A stretch of DNA of 64,000 bases from Theobroma cacao (taxonomy: Eukaryota > Streptophyta > Magnoliopsida > Malvales > Malvaceae), in assembly GCF_000208745.1 (NCBI RefSeq), contig NC_030850.1, positions 31,335,674 through 31,399,673 on the forward strand, in the 5' to 3' direction. The position numbers were made by a program, and so were the translations under genes. Below, in pieces: positions 38,807 to 50,926 of this stretch. Each line of letters opens with the position of its first letter. Positions within the stretch are counted from its first letter, which is position 1. Under the pieces are notes generated by a model. The model was not told the origin of the DNA, made no database searches, and saw nothing but the letters and a program-made list of their open reading frames with translations.

Positions 38807-38844
<38 letters not shown>
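38798..38844. repeat. Ambiguous base plus 37-base C homopolymer in the eL18 leader
   Basis: An N at 38798 is followed by CCCCCTCCA and a run of 37 C (38808-38844). The run ends 34 bases before the eL18 ATG. It is probably an assembly or sequencing artefact of a C/T-rich leader, so the leader length here should not be trusted. Confidence 0.8.
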
Positions 38845-38847
<3 letters not shown>

Positions 38848-38878
38848 CCAAAACCACCCTGAAGCAGCAGCACCAGCA

Positions 38879-41095
38879 ATGGTATCTCTTTTCTCTCCAA
38901 ATTTCTAACACAAACCGGCGCCATTTCTGTTTTCTTTTTGACATTATTATTTTTTGTTGCAATTTCAGGGTATCGACTTGGTCGCCGGCGGCAAGAGCAA
39001 GAAGTCTAAGAGAACTGCTCCCAAGTCCGATGATATCTACCTCAAGCTCCTCGTCAAGGTTCTTGTTCTTCTATCAGTCTCATTTCGTTGTTGCTATTTT
39101 TGTTATTAAGTTCCTTTTAATAGAGGAAGTTTGAATTTTTTTTAAAGTGAGTTGGATCTATGAGCAGCTTTACCGGTTTCTGGTAAGAAGGACTGGGAGC
39201 AAATTCAATGCGGTGATTTTGAAGCGGCTTTTTATGAGCAAAGTCAACAAGCCACCTTTGTCTCTCTCCAGATTGATTGAATTCATGAAGTGCAAGGTGA
39301 TTTTTAGTTATTTTCAATTTGTTTTATTAGATTTATTATTTATTATATTTCTATTGCTTCATTTTTTTTGTTGGAAATTGTTATTGAAAGTTTCATGTAA
39401 TGAGTGATTGATTGTTGGTATCGGTTTGATCCGACCAGGAGGATAAGATTGCTGTGGTTGTTGGGACTGTCACCGATGATATTCGTGTGTATGAAGTTCC
39501 GGCACTGAAGGTTACTGCACTAAGGTTCACCGAGACAGCAAGGGCAAGGATCGAGAAGGCTGGTGGAGAATGCTTGACATTTGACCAGCTTGCTCTTCGA
39601 GCACCTCTTGGTCAGAACACGGTATGCTTTCTGATACAGATCACTGACTTCAGTTTTCTTCATTGTGTGATTGCTTGCTATTCAATCATAGGCTGAAAAT
39701 ATCAGGTTTTGGATTGGAATTGTTGGCTTGCTTTCGCTATCGGAATTGTTGGCTTTTTTTTCCTAGCTTTCGAATCTCTGTTTTTTTATTTTTGGTAGGA
39801 AAGGTAGATGATATCACCTGCTAGTTTAAACTGGTATGGAGTGGTAAAGTGCTAATGGCACAAATTGATAAATGTTTCAAGACTTGACATCTGAATTCGA
39901 TGCAGCTGTGAATTGAGTAGTTAACTGTATGATTATCCATATGCATATTGCAGTTGAGGGGTTGCAGTAACTGTTTAAATTATATCATTAGCTGTTGGGA
40001 TATTATGAATCTTTAAGGAATTGCTGTTTTCTTCTTACTCATGTAGAGTGGATCTGCTCCTCATATAATCTTTTTCTGTTTTTATACTTTAATCAAGGTA
40101 CCACAAACTAAAATAGATGTGGGTTTAAGTGTTAGGGTAACAAGAAAGCGTATGCTACAGCAACTTTTATTTATTTTGTCTCATTCTTCATTTATTAAGA
40201 TCTCCATAGTTTCAAACTCTTCTATGTTGTTTCAATATACTTAGTTAAACTGAAGTGTGTCGAACTCAACCTAAGACCTTTTCTTTTACTCGCCATTCTT
40301 AAGACTATGTTTGGTAGGAGGGAAAGAGTAAGGTAAGAAAGGGATTGGAAGAAACATAGTGTTTCTTTCTTTCATTTGGTAGGAGGGAAATAGGAGAGTG
40401 GAAGGAAAATGGATGGATTTGCATCTTTCCCTCTCCCCAAATCTAATCTTTCCAAAACTGGGAGGAAAACACTATTGTTTCTTAAGTTAATAATTTTTTC
40501 TTTTCTTTACAATTTTACTCCTACTCTCTCTTTTCCCTCTTATTTTCCATCCTTCATGCTAAACACATACACACACACACACACACAAAACTTTCCTTCC
40601 TTTCCTTAATTTTTTCTTCCTCTTCCTGTTCCCTTCCCTCTATTTCCTTCTTTGGTACCAAACATAGTGCAAGTGTTATGGACTTCCTAATTAGGTCATG
40701 ATGATAGAAGGCTGAACCGTTTTGGGAGCTTCTTATCTATGCAATCCACCCCTGTATGAAATATTTTGATTTTTTAAGACTATACCCATTAAATTATTTC
40801 TTACACATCATTCCCCTGTTTCTCTTTATATTTTACATTTTAATTAGGGGTTTGACAAAAGGCATTGGTTTTGAAAACTGATCAACATTTTGGTATGGTG
40901 AAAAATTTACTCAAATTCCATGCTGAAAATCTGCAGGTTCTCCTCCGAGGGCCAAAGAATTCTCGTGAGGCTGTGAAGCACTTTGGACCAGCTCCTGGTG
41001 TGCCACACAGCCACACCAAGCCCTATGTGCGGTCAAAGGGAAGGAAATTTGAGAGGGCTAGAGGAAGAAGGAACAGCAAAGGCTTCAGGGTTTGA
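38879..41095 (+). CDS. RPL18: Large ribosomal subunit protein eL18 (60S ribosomal protein L18)
   Basis: Five exons join in frame to 187 residues, the standard plant length: 38879-38881 (ATG only), 38969-39058, 39168-39296, 39439-39621, 40937-41095. The protein reads [20 protein letters not shown], then [58 protein letters not shown], and the basic ending [11 protein letters not shown]. eL18 is a structural protein of the 60S subunit. One small change from the usual sequence is MKCK where MKGK is common. As in the eS4 gene, the first intron follows the initiator ATG directly. Intron 4 is 1.3 kb and contains a CA repeat (about 40566-40587). Confidence 0.97.
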
Positions 41096-42606
41096 GTTCT
41101 CAACTGCCTTGGAAGAAAATTACTTATCAACCTATTATCATCAAAACGGGCATTTTGTTTTTTTTTTTGTTTTTTGATCTTTTTTCCACCTTTTCTGTTC
41201 TTTTTCTCTTTCATGGAACGTAATTGTAGTTTCGAATCTTTTGTAATTTTTCTTATGAAGGAAATTTTAGAATCATTGAACATGTTTTTTTGGATCTCTA
41301 TGAAGGATTTATGGGTTGCCATTACAGAATGAAATATCTAAGAGATTGTGATGGTCCATATTGCTCTGAATCATGCAAGGATGAGCTAATCTATCTTATG
41401 AAGGAAATTTTAGGATGATTGAACATGTTTTTTGGATCTCTATGAAAGACTTATGGGTTGCCATTACAGAATGAAATATCTTAGAGATTATGGTGTTCGA
41501 TACTGCTCTGAATCATGCAAGGACGCCACAAGATTTTTACTTGAACCTGGATGTTTTGCAAGTATTTTCTAGTTGTTATGGTCTGGGCGTTGTCGATGCT
41601 CAACTATTTGAACACTCAAATAATTTTGGCTTAGGCTTGGTGTCATAGTCTCAGCGGGAACCGTATGAAGTCACATGAAGGAAGCAAGCTCGGAGGATAT
41701 CATGGTCTGACACGGGAGTTATGAATTTTATGTTGGTGATTAATGGTTTAAACGACCCTTATTATGTAGTTGATTGAGATGGGGCGTTTAATGGTTTAAA
41801 TCACTTTTAATCTATGAAGTTTTTTTTGTGGGACAAAATCATATCACTTTAATCTATGAGTTTTTTTTTTTGTAAGATAAAACCGTGAAATTGGGTGTCA
41901 GTAAAGTTGGACAAAATCGTAAATTAATTGACAATAACTCATAGGTGTTAGTGTCAGTAAAGTTGGACCAAAGCAGACAATACTGATAGAGTTGGTGTGG
42001 ATGATGACACTTGACATGTTATGTTCCTCTTGTAAATAATGGGTTTCTGTGAGTTTAGAGTTCCCCTTTCCCTGGAATTTAGATTGTTTAGATAAAATAC
42101 ATGGCTGGTTGGGTGTGACTCCTTGTGTAGTTGAGAAGGGAAGAGATAAGAGAATTTATGGTTAGGCTATACTGATTGCTGAACTTACCTAATCAGGTAC
42201 ACATAGTCAGGTACACAGGTGACAGGCCTTCTCAATGCCTAGGCCTAATCAGTGATTGCCGAATAAATGAGACAAGTTGCTCATTAATATTAGAGTACTG
42301 GCTCATTATGATAAACAAGATAGTTGAAGCTAGTAGTAAACTGTTAAGCTAAGTCACATTTTACTTTGTAATATTAAATGGAGTATCTCAATTGGAAATA
42401 AGTTGCTTTATGAAGTTCACTAAAGCTTGGGTTCGTTAGACAAATGAACTGAAACACTGAATGGACAGACTAGCTTCGACCCCTTAGTCTGACCCTTATC
42501 ACAGACTCTGTATTCTCCATGGTTTCCCTAGATGCATTGCAACATCTTAAGACCTTATTTTAGAGCCAGAAATTCAAGGGAAGCCGCATACTAAAGAAGA
42601 CAAGAA
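41096..42606. other. eL18 3' region and intergenic spacer
   Basis: Both flanking genes end here (convergent). The segment holds a 143-bp tandem duplication overlapping the likely eL18 3' UTR, then a region with repeated TTTAATCTATGA and GTGTCAGTAAAGTTGGAC blocks (41790-41990), then the likely 3' UTR of the epoxide hydrolase gene. No gene is visible. Confidence 0.5.
41252..41524. repeat. 143-bp tandem duplication at the eL18 3' end
   Basis: Copy 1 (41252-41394) and copy 2 (41395-about 41524) both start CTTATGAAGGAAATTTTAG and share GGGTTGCCATTACAGAATGA and GCTCTGAATCATGCAAGGA. They differ at about a dozen positions. Copy 1 starts about 155 bases after the eL18 stop. Confidence 0.85.
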
Positions 42607-45058
42607 TCAGAATTTCTTGATGAAGTCATAAATGTGCTTGCTAATCTCCTCAGATTTTTCTTGGTTGATAAAGTGGGCTACTCCTTCCATGACAACTACT
42701 TCCTGCAAGAAGGGCACATCTTTCTTGAAGCCGCCATTGTGTATATATTCCTTGGCACCAGGGATGTGGTAGGTAATGTCCAGGTCACCCACAATGAATT
42801 TAACTGGTACTTTGATTTGTAATCCAGTCCATGGTGCCATCAGTTCCCAGCTTCTGCAACAAGAAAAGTTGGATTAACTTGGTTACACAGACAGGCCCTT
42901 CCACCATTGATACAGTTTTTCAAGTCTTGAGGAATTGAGTCCTCAGGTTCTACTAATTCCTAATCAAAATGAAGAGCATGAGGAAATATGGGTGGAAAAG
43001 GTCAATTCTCTGCTCACAAAACCACTAGTGTTAGTCCATTATATGTGTGATGTCAAGAAAATGAAACTAGACATGTTGAATGACATGCATGAACATCATC
43101 TTCAAATAACTGCACCACCAAGTACTGTAGACATCTAGGCTCCAATTTCATGTTTATCTAATCCTCATCTAATGATATAGTAGAAAATTTCTGAAGTTTA
43201 ACAGGGTTCCAAAATATAAGCGAAAGGCATGGAAGAAGGATCAAGAACCAAGAAAATATTAGCTAGTTAGCATATCGGTCAAGATTCATCAGAACAACAA
43301 AATAGAAATGAGAGCAGCATGCACATACAGATCCAAAGCTCGATAATAGTTCAGTCCTCCAGTGAATCCCTTCTCATTAAATTTGCTAGCAAAGTAATTT
43401 ATGTCTTCTTCTGAAAGCCAAGAGGGTAAGGGTGGAGGATCGGGATACCCTCTGAACCCTATTTCTTTAGGTATACAAGGCGGACGTGGATTGCGAGATG
43501 TAAGGAATATCTTCATAATTTTTGCAGTATCCATCTGAGCAAAGTCTTCTTCAATCTCCCCAGGTTCCTACAGCATAATGAAGAATACATACAATGAAAA
43601 TAAAAGTTGAAAATAAAAGTTGAACAGATATATAAATTTAGATAACTGACAAGAAGAAAAGAAAACCTCAGAGAGCATTCCCGGCATCTATGTTCTTAAT
43701 TCACACAAACTACTAGAATACTAATTTTTGAAATATTTGTATATTGAATCTGTTACAAGAAGAAAACTGGTATATTAAATGTGGTCGCAATCATTTAAAC
43801 AACAGTGGGGACATATATCCAGTTGAAGTGAACTGGACGGTAGTCTAAGCTTCATTGTAATGTTATTCTTTGATCCGACAGAGTTGACCATAGCCTCCTT
43901 CATTAATCACACCGCACAGCTACCATTTGTGCCAAATTATTATTCCTCCTAGAAACATATAGAATGAAGATAGAAGTCTGTAAATGTGCAGAAATCATCA
44001 AAAGTCAACCCATAACCTGTGATTGTCTTCTTATGCTAAGTTGTTGTGGGAGTGGGACACTGAATTTTGTTATCTTAAAAGTTAGCAATGGGGCCTGTAA
44101 TCCAAGACACCATTAAATGAGCCCTAAAGGTCGGCACCTTAAATGCTAAAAATCTTTTACCCCACACCCCACCCCCCAAAGCAAAAGAAATGCTAAACAT
44201 CCATTAACAAAACAGTTAGGCCAACCCAATAATTCCAAAATCACATGATTAATACTACTAAGCTACTTTAATTAGCAGAAAAGTGCATACTCCCATCCTT
44301 AATAATAACAGTAATTCAACTAATTCCCCCAAAACAAGCAATCGAAGAATATTATTATTGAAGAAGAGGGGAAATGGAGAATTGTGATAATGGCTTCAAA
44401 ACTTACTTGCAAGAAGAAAGTTCGACAAGGTAAATAGAAAGTCAACCAACTGATTAATGATCATTAAAAGTGTAATTTTACTTAATCCAGTTTTAGTTTT
44501 ACCCAATAAAATCATAAAAACGAAAGAGGGCAATTCTGAACAAAGGAGATAAAACAGGAAAGTAACTTAAAATCATGTGGCTGAATCAATGACCTGAAAC
44601 CTGCAAATATAGTAATCGTCACCAAACAAAGCCCTGAATCCTTCCACGGGCTTCATGCTGCGGTGCCTAGGCCGATACGCCACGCTCATGTTGACCAAAG
44701 CCTTGACTCTGTCAGGCCTGAAGTGGCAAAAGTACCAAGCAATAACCGCACCCCAATCATGCCCCACCAAAAACACACTGTCGACACCCAGCGCGTCAAG
44801 GAGGCCCACGAGATCCCCCACGATGTGGAAAACAGTGTACGAAGCCGCCGAGGGAGGCGCGTCGGTGTCACCGAACCCACGAAGATCGGGAGCCACGCAA
44901 CGGTACCCAAGGGAAGAGAGCGACAGAAGCTGGTGCCGCCAGGAGTACCAGAGCTCGGGGAAGCCGTGCAAGAAAAGGATTACCGGACCCGAACCGACCG
45001 ATGCCACGTGCATATTTATGCCGTTGGTGGTCACCATGGTATGCTCTATCTTCTCCAT
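42607..45058 (-). CDS. Soluble epoxide hydrolase (alpha/beta-hydrolase fold)
   Basis: Three exons, 45058-44594, 43567-43329 and 42853-42607, join in frame to 316 residues, the usual length of plant soluble epoxide hydrolases. The oxyanion motif HGFPE is at 31-35. The nucleophile lies in VGHDWGAVIAWY (Asp101). YYRALDL carries one of the lid tyrosines. The charge-relay Asp is in FIVGDLDITYH and the His in MEGVAHFINQEKSEE. The enzyme opens epoxides such as epoxy-fatty acids to diols, so it may act on cutin monomers or defence lipids. The protein is close to my recollection of Arabidopsis At4g02340. A long plus-strand frame over exon 1 is only its antisense shadow. No transit peptide or PTS1 (ends DFIKKF) is visible, so it is probably cytosolic. 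Confidence 0.94.
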
Positions 45059-45641
45059 GATCGTTTTCGGACAAATATTATTTTTCTTCGCTTTTTGTTG
45101 TTTAATGTTGTTGTAGTGAGAGTTCCCAGAGTTTGGCCGTCTCCCGTATGGGGTTTTTTCCCTATTATCTTTTCTTTAGACTCTGGACCCAAAATACACG
45201 TAGAAAGGCGAGGCAGAGACTACTTTGACAAACAAAAGAGATACAAAGAGAAAGAAAAAACCCAAATTTGGCACAGCCTTACTAGAAACAGTAAAAATGC
45301 ATGTTAAGGGAAAGGCCTAGCAAAAATGTTGCTTTAAGTTAAACGAACAATGAGAAGAACATGATTAAAAACATGTGCATAAACTCATATTTCATTACTT
45401 AATCTTTTGTCAGTAACGTACTATGCATGTATTTCAAGGAAAGCCGATCAAAACATTTATCATAGAAAGTTGGAATTGCCTTCCAGAATATGAAACGGCC
45501 CCAATTACCCTCTTTTGAGTGATTCACTTCCCTCTTATTCATGCCTTCCGTTGATGCATTGGTTGAATTAGACATTTGAAATAAAAGTAACAAATTATGA
45601 TACCAATAATTTGTTACAATATCAAAACATGGGTTTAACTT
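45059..45641. other. Upstream region of the epoxide hydrolase gene
   Basis: About 580 bases with no gene, bounded on the right by a solo LTR whose near end starts at 45642. The epoxide hydrolase promoter must lie here, or within the LTR if it extends further. Confidence 0.5.
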
Positions 45642-46407
45642 TGTCACAGCCCAATCCTGGGCTGTGACCGGTGCAAAGACCCAAAAGGCACAGTTCACTA
45701 AGCCCAAGTAAGCTTTCTTATATGAATCTTTATATTAGTTCATCTATCATTCATATTTCTTTAAGATTTATACTTAATAATGTTTGGATGCTAATTTCTT
45801 TAAAGACAATTTGTAGAACTCAAGTAAATACTCACACAGGCATCATAAATTAAAATATACATAGATAGTTTGCCAAATGTATCTTAACAATTCACATTAA
45901 ACATATATGTGCATATACAAAGACCTTGACCGTCAGTGGAGTGACTCTGGACGACCTATCAAAAAATAGATAAGAGGAAGCACCTCGGCCTAGAAATCTA
46001 ACTACTTTCGAACTTGAAAACTAAAACAAAAAGTTGAAAATAATGAGTATAAACTCAGTGAGTGAACTTAGAAAGGGAACAAGCAAATGATACGAAAAGA
46101 TTTTGAAAACACAATGCACTTATTTTAAAAACAATGCAATTTAGTTTAATTTCTTGTAAAGCCTTTAATTCAACCCTTGATTATTTAATCCCTTAAGATG
46201 AATGATTTATAATCCACAATGGAGTTGAAAAGAGTGAAAACTACAACAAATATCCAATAAAGACAAGCAAAACAGAAGGTTTCTTGCTGTAGCAGAAAGG
46301 CATTCTATAGCATATAATACAATCATATTTTTTATTTTCATAACTTGTCTATAGCATATATATATATATATATATACACATGTACACCATCGTCGCCATA
46401 CTCAGCT

Positions 46408-46477
46408 CATGTACACTCCCTACACGCACATTTCAATATCATCATGTGCTCTCCCTACACGCACATTTCAATATCAT
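46408..46477. repeat. 35-bp tandem pair inside the solo LTR
   Basis: Two adjacent units share CTCCCTACACGCACATTTCA; a third diverged CACTCC-rich unit follows. Tandem pairs in LTRs often lie in U3. Confidence 0.75.
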
Positions 46478-47157
46478 CACACGCACTCCTGCCCACATCA
46501 TTACTAGCATATGCACTCCCACATCGCACACCACCGGCACCGTCACGTGCACTCTCACACTGCACGTGCACGGTTATAGCTATTATATAGTATTATCACT
46601 CAAAGCATAACACACATATCCACATAATATAAAAACACATGAGTTCATCACATTCATATTTCACAACATAAAAATGTTTCATCAAGGGTTTGTTCCCATG
46701 CAAATTTTAAAGAAAAACCAATAAAATATTCCAAATAGTTCAATCAAGAATATAATCATTTATTCCAAAACATTTTAATGCAAGTTCACTCATAATATCT
46801 TTGTTGATGCTTTGATCGACTCTAATTGTGTTTAATGCTCCGAATGGAGATGTGAAGTCGCGTTGAAACTTATCACACACAATAGCATCACACCAACTCA
46901 ATTTACATAAATACCATTCCAAAAGTTGTTTCCTAAATTAAGTTTTACTAGTTATTCCTAACTAACTTCCAATTACCATTTAAGTAGTAATTGTTCACAC
47001 TAGACATGATTAAATAACCTTTAACAATAAATCAGCCCACAAACCTAATTACTGGCCATCACCAACAACTCAAAAATCAAATCTAACTCATTACTCACCT
47101 TAGTGGCTTTATAGTGGAATTCTTTTCTAAGAGTTTTTCTAAGCTGTCAAAGAAAGT

Positions 47158-47160
<3 letters not shown>

Positions 47161-47188
<28 letters not shown>
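47161..47188. repeat. (CT)n microsatellite
   Basis: About 14 perfect TC units within the solo LTR. Confidence 0.95.
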
Positions 47189-47191
<3 letters not shown>

Positions 47192-48192
47192 ATGTTCAGC
47201 TAGTGAGAGAAAGTGTAGAGGAAGAGCTTTTGAGGGTTCTTGAGGTGTAAAAGTGACAGAGTATGAAAACCTTATGAAAAAGTGTACAAAAGCATAAGAA
47301 TCGGAGTTAATTCGAGAAAGTTATGGAGGCTTTAAGGTTTTTTTTCCATGGAAGGGGGAAAACGTTTAGTGAGGGAAAAAAATGGGAAGAAGAAGAAGCT
47401 GCTAGAAGTGAGGAGAAGGTGCTGAAAGAAATGAGATATTTATCCTAAAGTCAATCAAAGTTTCACAGAATTTACAAAAATGCCCTCTTTTTGTTCTTAT
47501 GGTGCAGTGCCTTCACTTTGACAAAGGTTTTGACCACTTTCCAATAAGAACTAGGTAAAGTTGTAGCTCTACCTTTTAGCTTTCTAATGGTTTAAAAATC
47601 ATGTCATTTGGACTTCTGTAGTGGGAGATATGCTTGAAAACCGAAACATATGCAAATAGAGCAACAGTTAATTATGCACATTTCTTCACTAATTGAAATT
47701 ATTTTTTATTCTACTCCTATAAAAACATAAAATAATTATAAATAACGTAAAACTAGCATCATTAACTCAAAATAAACATTTAAACATAAATTAAACTAAA
47801 CTAATAAAATAAATAAAAATACCTAAATTCAATCATAAATCTAGTCTAACTTAGACTAATTAGGTATTTAATCTTCCATTAAATATATGAATTTAATGCA
47901 CTCAACAGTTTACCTCTAGTCACGCATCTATGAAGGTCGGGGTTTCACAATTAGCCACCATATTAAAGTATAGGGTATTATAAACTTATCTTATCTACCC
48001 CTATTATTGTATGAAAATCGTATTTTTTAAAATACTTTTAACAATATTTTAAATTGATTCTATTTTACCTAATCAAATCTATCCATTTATTGTAATCTTG
48101 TTTCTTCCATCTCAATTGAAAAAGAAAAGGAATTTATGTTCATCTCTCATTTTTGTCTCACTTGATATAATAATATGTTCTTTTAATTGATT

Positions 48193-48545
48193 TGTAAACT
48201 TCATAGAAGTTCCATGGGAGGGAATTAAGAAAAGCTCTCAATCAGATTTTTTATTAACTAAAAAATGAATACACAACAAAGCCTTTTATACTCACTTAAA
48301 ACAGCTAACTAAACTAAAAAAGGAAAATTAGTTCAGCCTAACTAACTAACAACCTCAATACTAAAGTAAAAGTAAAAGTAAAAGTAAAAACAACTATTTT
48401 AAATAAACAACTGAGGACTACTTTATTTACAAGTTTGACACTGAACCAACTATGAGTAACTCTTTCTTCATGTCCCAACTCTATTCAAAGCTTTCCATAT
48501 TCGAACTGAGCTCCACTTTAGATTAGGAACAGTTATCCTAGCTAA
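48193..48545 (-). repeat. 3' LTR of the copia element
   Basis: It matches the segment at 56075-56417. Over about 155 bases compared by eye roughly one base in ten differs, so the insertion is old. It includes an AAAGT microsatellite (48362-48390) lacking in the other copy. A purine tract GAAGGGGAA (48546-48554, minus) borders it as polypurine tract. Confidence 0.85.
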
Positions 48546-50926
48546 TTCCCCTTCAAGATGCAAGTGTATATTATGAACATGCATCTTGCCAAGTAGTTTG
48601 TGATATTGCTTTGGTAAACAAGTCTGCAACCTGGTCTTCAATTGAAATGTGAATATGTTCAATTACATTATTGAGCACCATTTCTCATATAAAATGACAA
48701 CCCATCTTTATATGCTTAGTACGCTCATGAAAAATTGAATTTTTACAAATATAGGTGGCTGATAAATTGTCATAATAAAGATTGATTGCTGAATATTGAA
48801 TCACTCCAAAGTTTGTTAAAAGACTCTTCAACCATATTACTTCACAGCAAGTTGAGGCCATAGACCTATACTCAGCCTCAGTTGAACTACGAGTAACCAT
48901 TGCTTGTTTCTTGGATTTTCAACTTACTAATGAATTTTTAAGAAAAAATCCATATCCAGTCATTGACTGTCTTATGTCTAGGCATCCATCTTAGTCATTA
49001 TCATAATAAGTAGATATCTTTAGGTCTGAATATGATTTCATCAGGACTCCTTGCTATAGGGAAGCTTTCAAATACTTCAAAACTCTGTGTGCTGCAGATA
49101 CATGCTTTTCATTAGGCTTGTCCCTGAACTGGGACAATACTTGAATGGTGTATGACATATCTGGCCTTGTAAAGGTCAAGTATAGCAGTTTCCCTATCAA
49201 CTACCTATACCTTGTAGAATCCACTCCTTTATCTGTTTTTACCATTTTCTTGAGCTTATCATTATAATCCATTGTTGTTGTTATTGGTTTGCTACCAAGT
49301 AAACCATATTCTTCCAACAAACCCAGTGCATACTTACTCTAACATAGTGAAATTCCTTCATGAGACCTTGCAAATTCAACCCTTAAAAATACTTTATTGT
49401 TTCAAGATTTTTCAGTTTAAATTGTTCACTAAAGTATACCTTTACATCAATTGTTGCCTTGACAGAAGTACTACCTAATGGTATGTAATCTACATAAACC
49501 AACAAGGCAACAAAATCACTTTCATTTGTATGCAAAATAAACAGTGAATAATCTAATAATGACTGTTTATAACCATATTGTATTAATGAGGCAATAAACT
49601 TAGAATTACACTGCCTTGAAGCTTGCTTAAGACCATATAATGACTTATTTAGCTTGCATACTAATGAATACCAGGTGGATACTCCCCTTTGACAAAAAAA
49701 CCTTAAACCTACTGCATATATACATTTCTTCCAAGTCACCATTAAGAAATTCATTACTGACATCTAATTAAGAAAAAAACCAATTATTTGCTACTACTAA
49801 AGCCATCAAAACTCTTATTGTGGTTTGTTTAACAACAGGATTAAATGTTTATTGATAATCAAAGCCTTCCTTTTGATTATAGCCCTTAGCAACCAAACAT
49901 GCTTTGTACCTTTCCACACTGCCATCAGCATTCATTTTGACTTTGTGTACCTATTTGGAACCAATAGCATGAGAATTAGGTGGCAAAGGTACTATTTCTT
50001 GTGTACCATTATCTTTAAGAGCTTTCAACTCATCAATCATAGCATCTCTCTAATGAGAAATCTTAACAGCTTCATGGTAAGATGTGGGTTCAAAAAGTTT
50101 TAATAAGGATGTAGTAAAGACTTTGTGTGCAGGAGATGATTGATGATTTGACGAGTAATTTGTAATAAGATGAGCAGTAACTTGAGTTATATGATGAAAC
50201 AAATCACTGTTATAAACCTCTAAGTACTTAGGAACCTGTTTGACTATAGTACTTCTTCTAAGATTAGTTGAATGATCATTAGTTATAGATGAATTGGAAA
50301 AAACAGGTTCTATGATATTGTCTTGAATAAGTGAATTAGGTAAAGAATCATCAGATGTGGGTGGTGAAACATCATGTATAAGTGAAATAGGTTGAGAAGA
50401 AGATGATTCATTAGTGAATGATGTTGATGGAATTGAAATATTGAAATTGAGGGTAAGAAGGCCAATAACAGAGTCATGCATACCAATTGTTTGAGAAAAT
50501 GGAGTCTGGTCTGTGTCATGGTTCATATGCTGGAATGGAAAGATATGTACATGAAAACCACATTCTTGGAAATAAGAGCTTTATGTGCATCAATGTCATA
50601 CATTTTCTAACCTTTGACACCATTAGGATAACTAAGAAAAACACATTTATGAGCTCTCTTATCAAACTTGGTTCTGTGTTGTGTTAAAATGGAAGCATAA
50701 CACAAATTGCCAAATACTCTAAAATAGGTACAACAAGGTGGCTTATGGAAAAGACATTCGTATGGTGATTTTTCATGGAGAATCTTAGAAGGTGTTTTAT
50801 TGATAATGTATGTTGTAGTAAGAGTTGCATTCCCCCTAAAATTTTATAAGTAAATTGGACTAAAAAGTAAGGTTTTGGCTATAACAAGAAGGTGTTGATG
50901 CTTACGTTCAACAACACCATTTTGCC

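Larger units (their letters stand above)
45642..47949 (-). mobile_element. Solo LTR, Ty3/gypsy Tekay/Del-like
   Basis: Read on the minus strand it begins TGTGAAACCCCGACC and ends GGATTGGGCTGTGACA. This is the same end pattern as the LTR in the eIF2A intron but the sequence is otherwise diverged, so it is a related family. It contains a 35-bp tandem pair (46408-46477), a CT microsatellite (47161-47188) and no coding domains. Flanking pentamers (AACTT and ATTAG) do not match, so no target duplication is confirmed. Confidence 0.6.

Noticed and set aside
44663..45307. 214-residue plus-strand frame
   Set aside because: It is antisense to exon 1 of the epoxide hydrolase, which has a clear catalytic motif set and correct splice sites.
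46380..46580. CRISPR-like array of CACGCACATTTCA units
   Set aside because: Only two clean adjacent copies, no spacers, and it lies inside a plant LTR.
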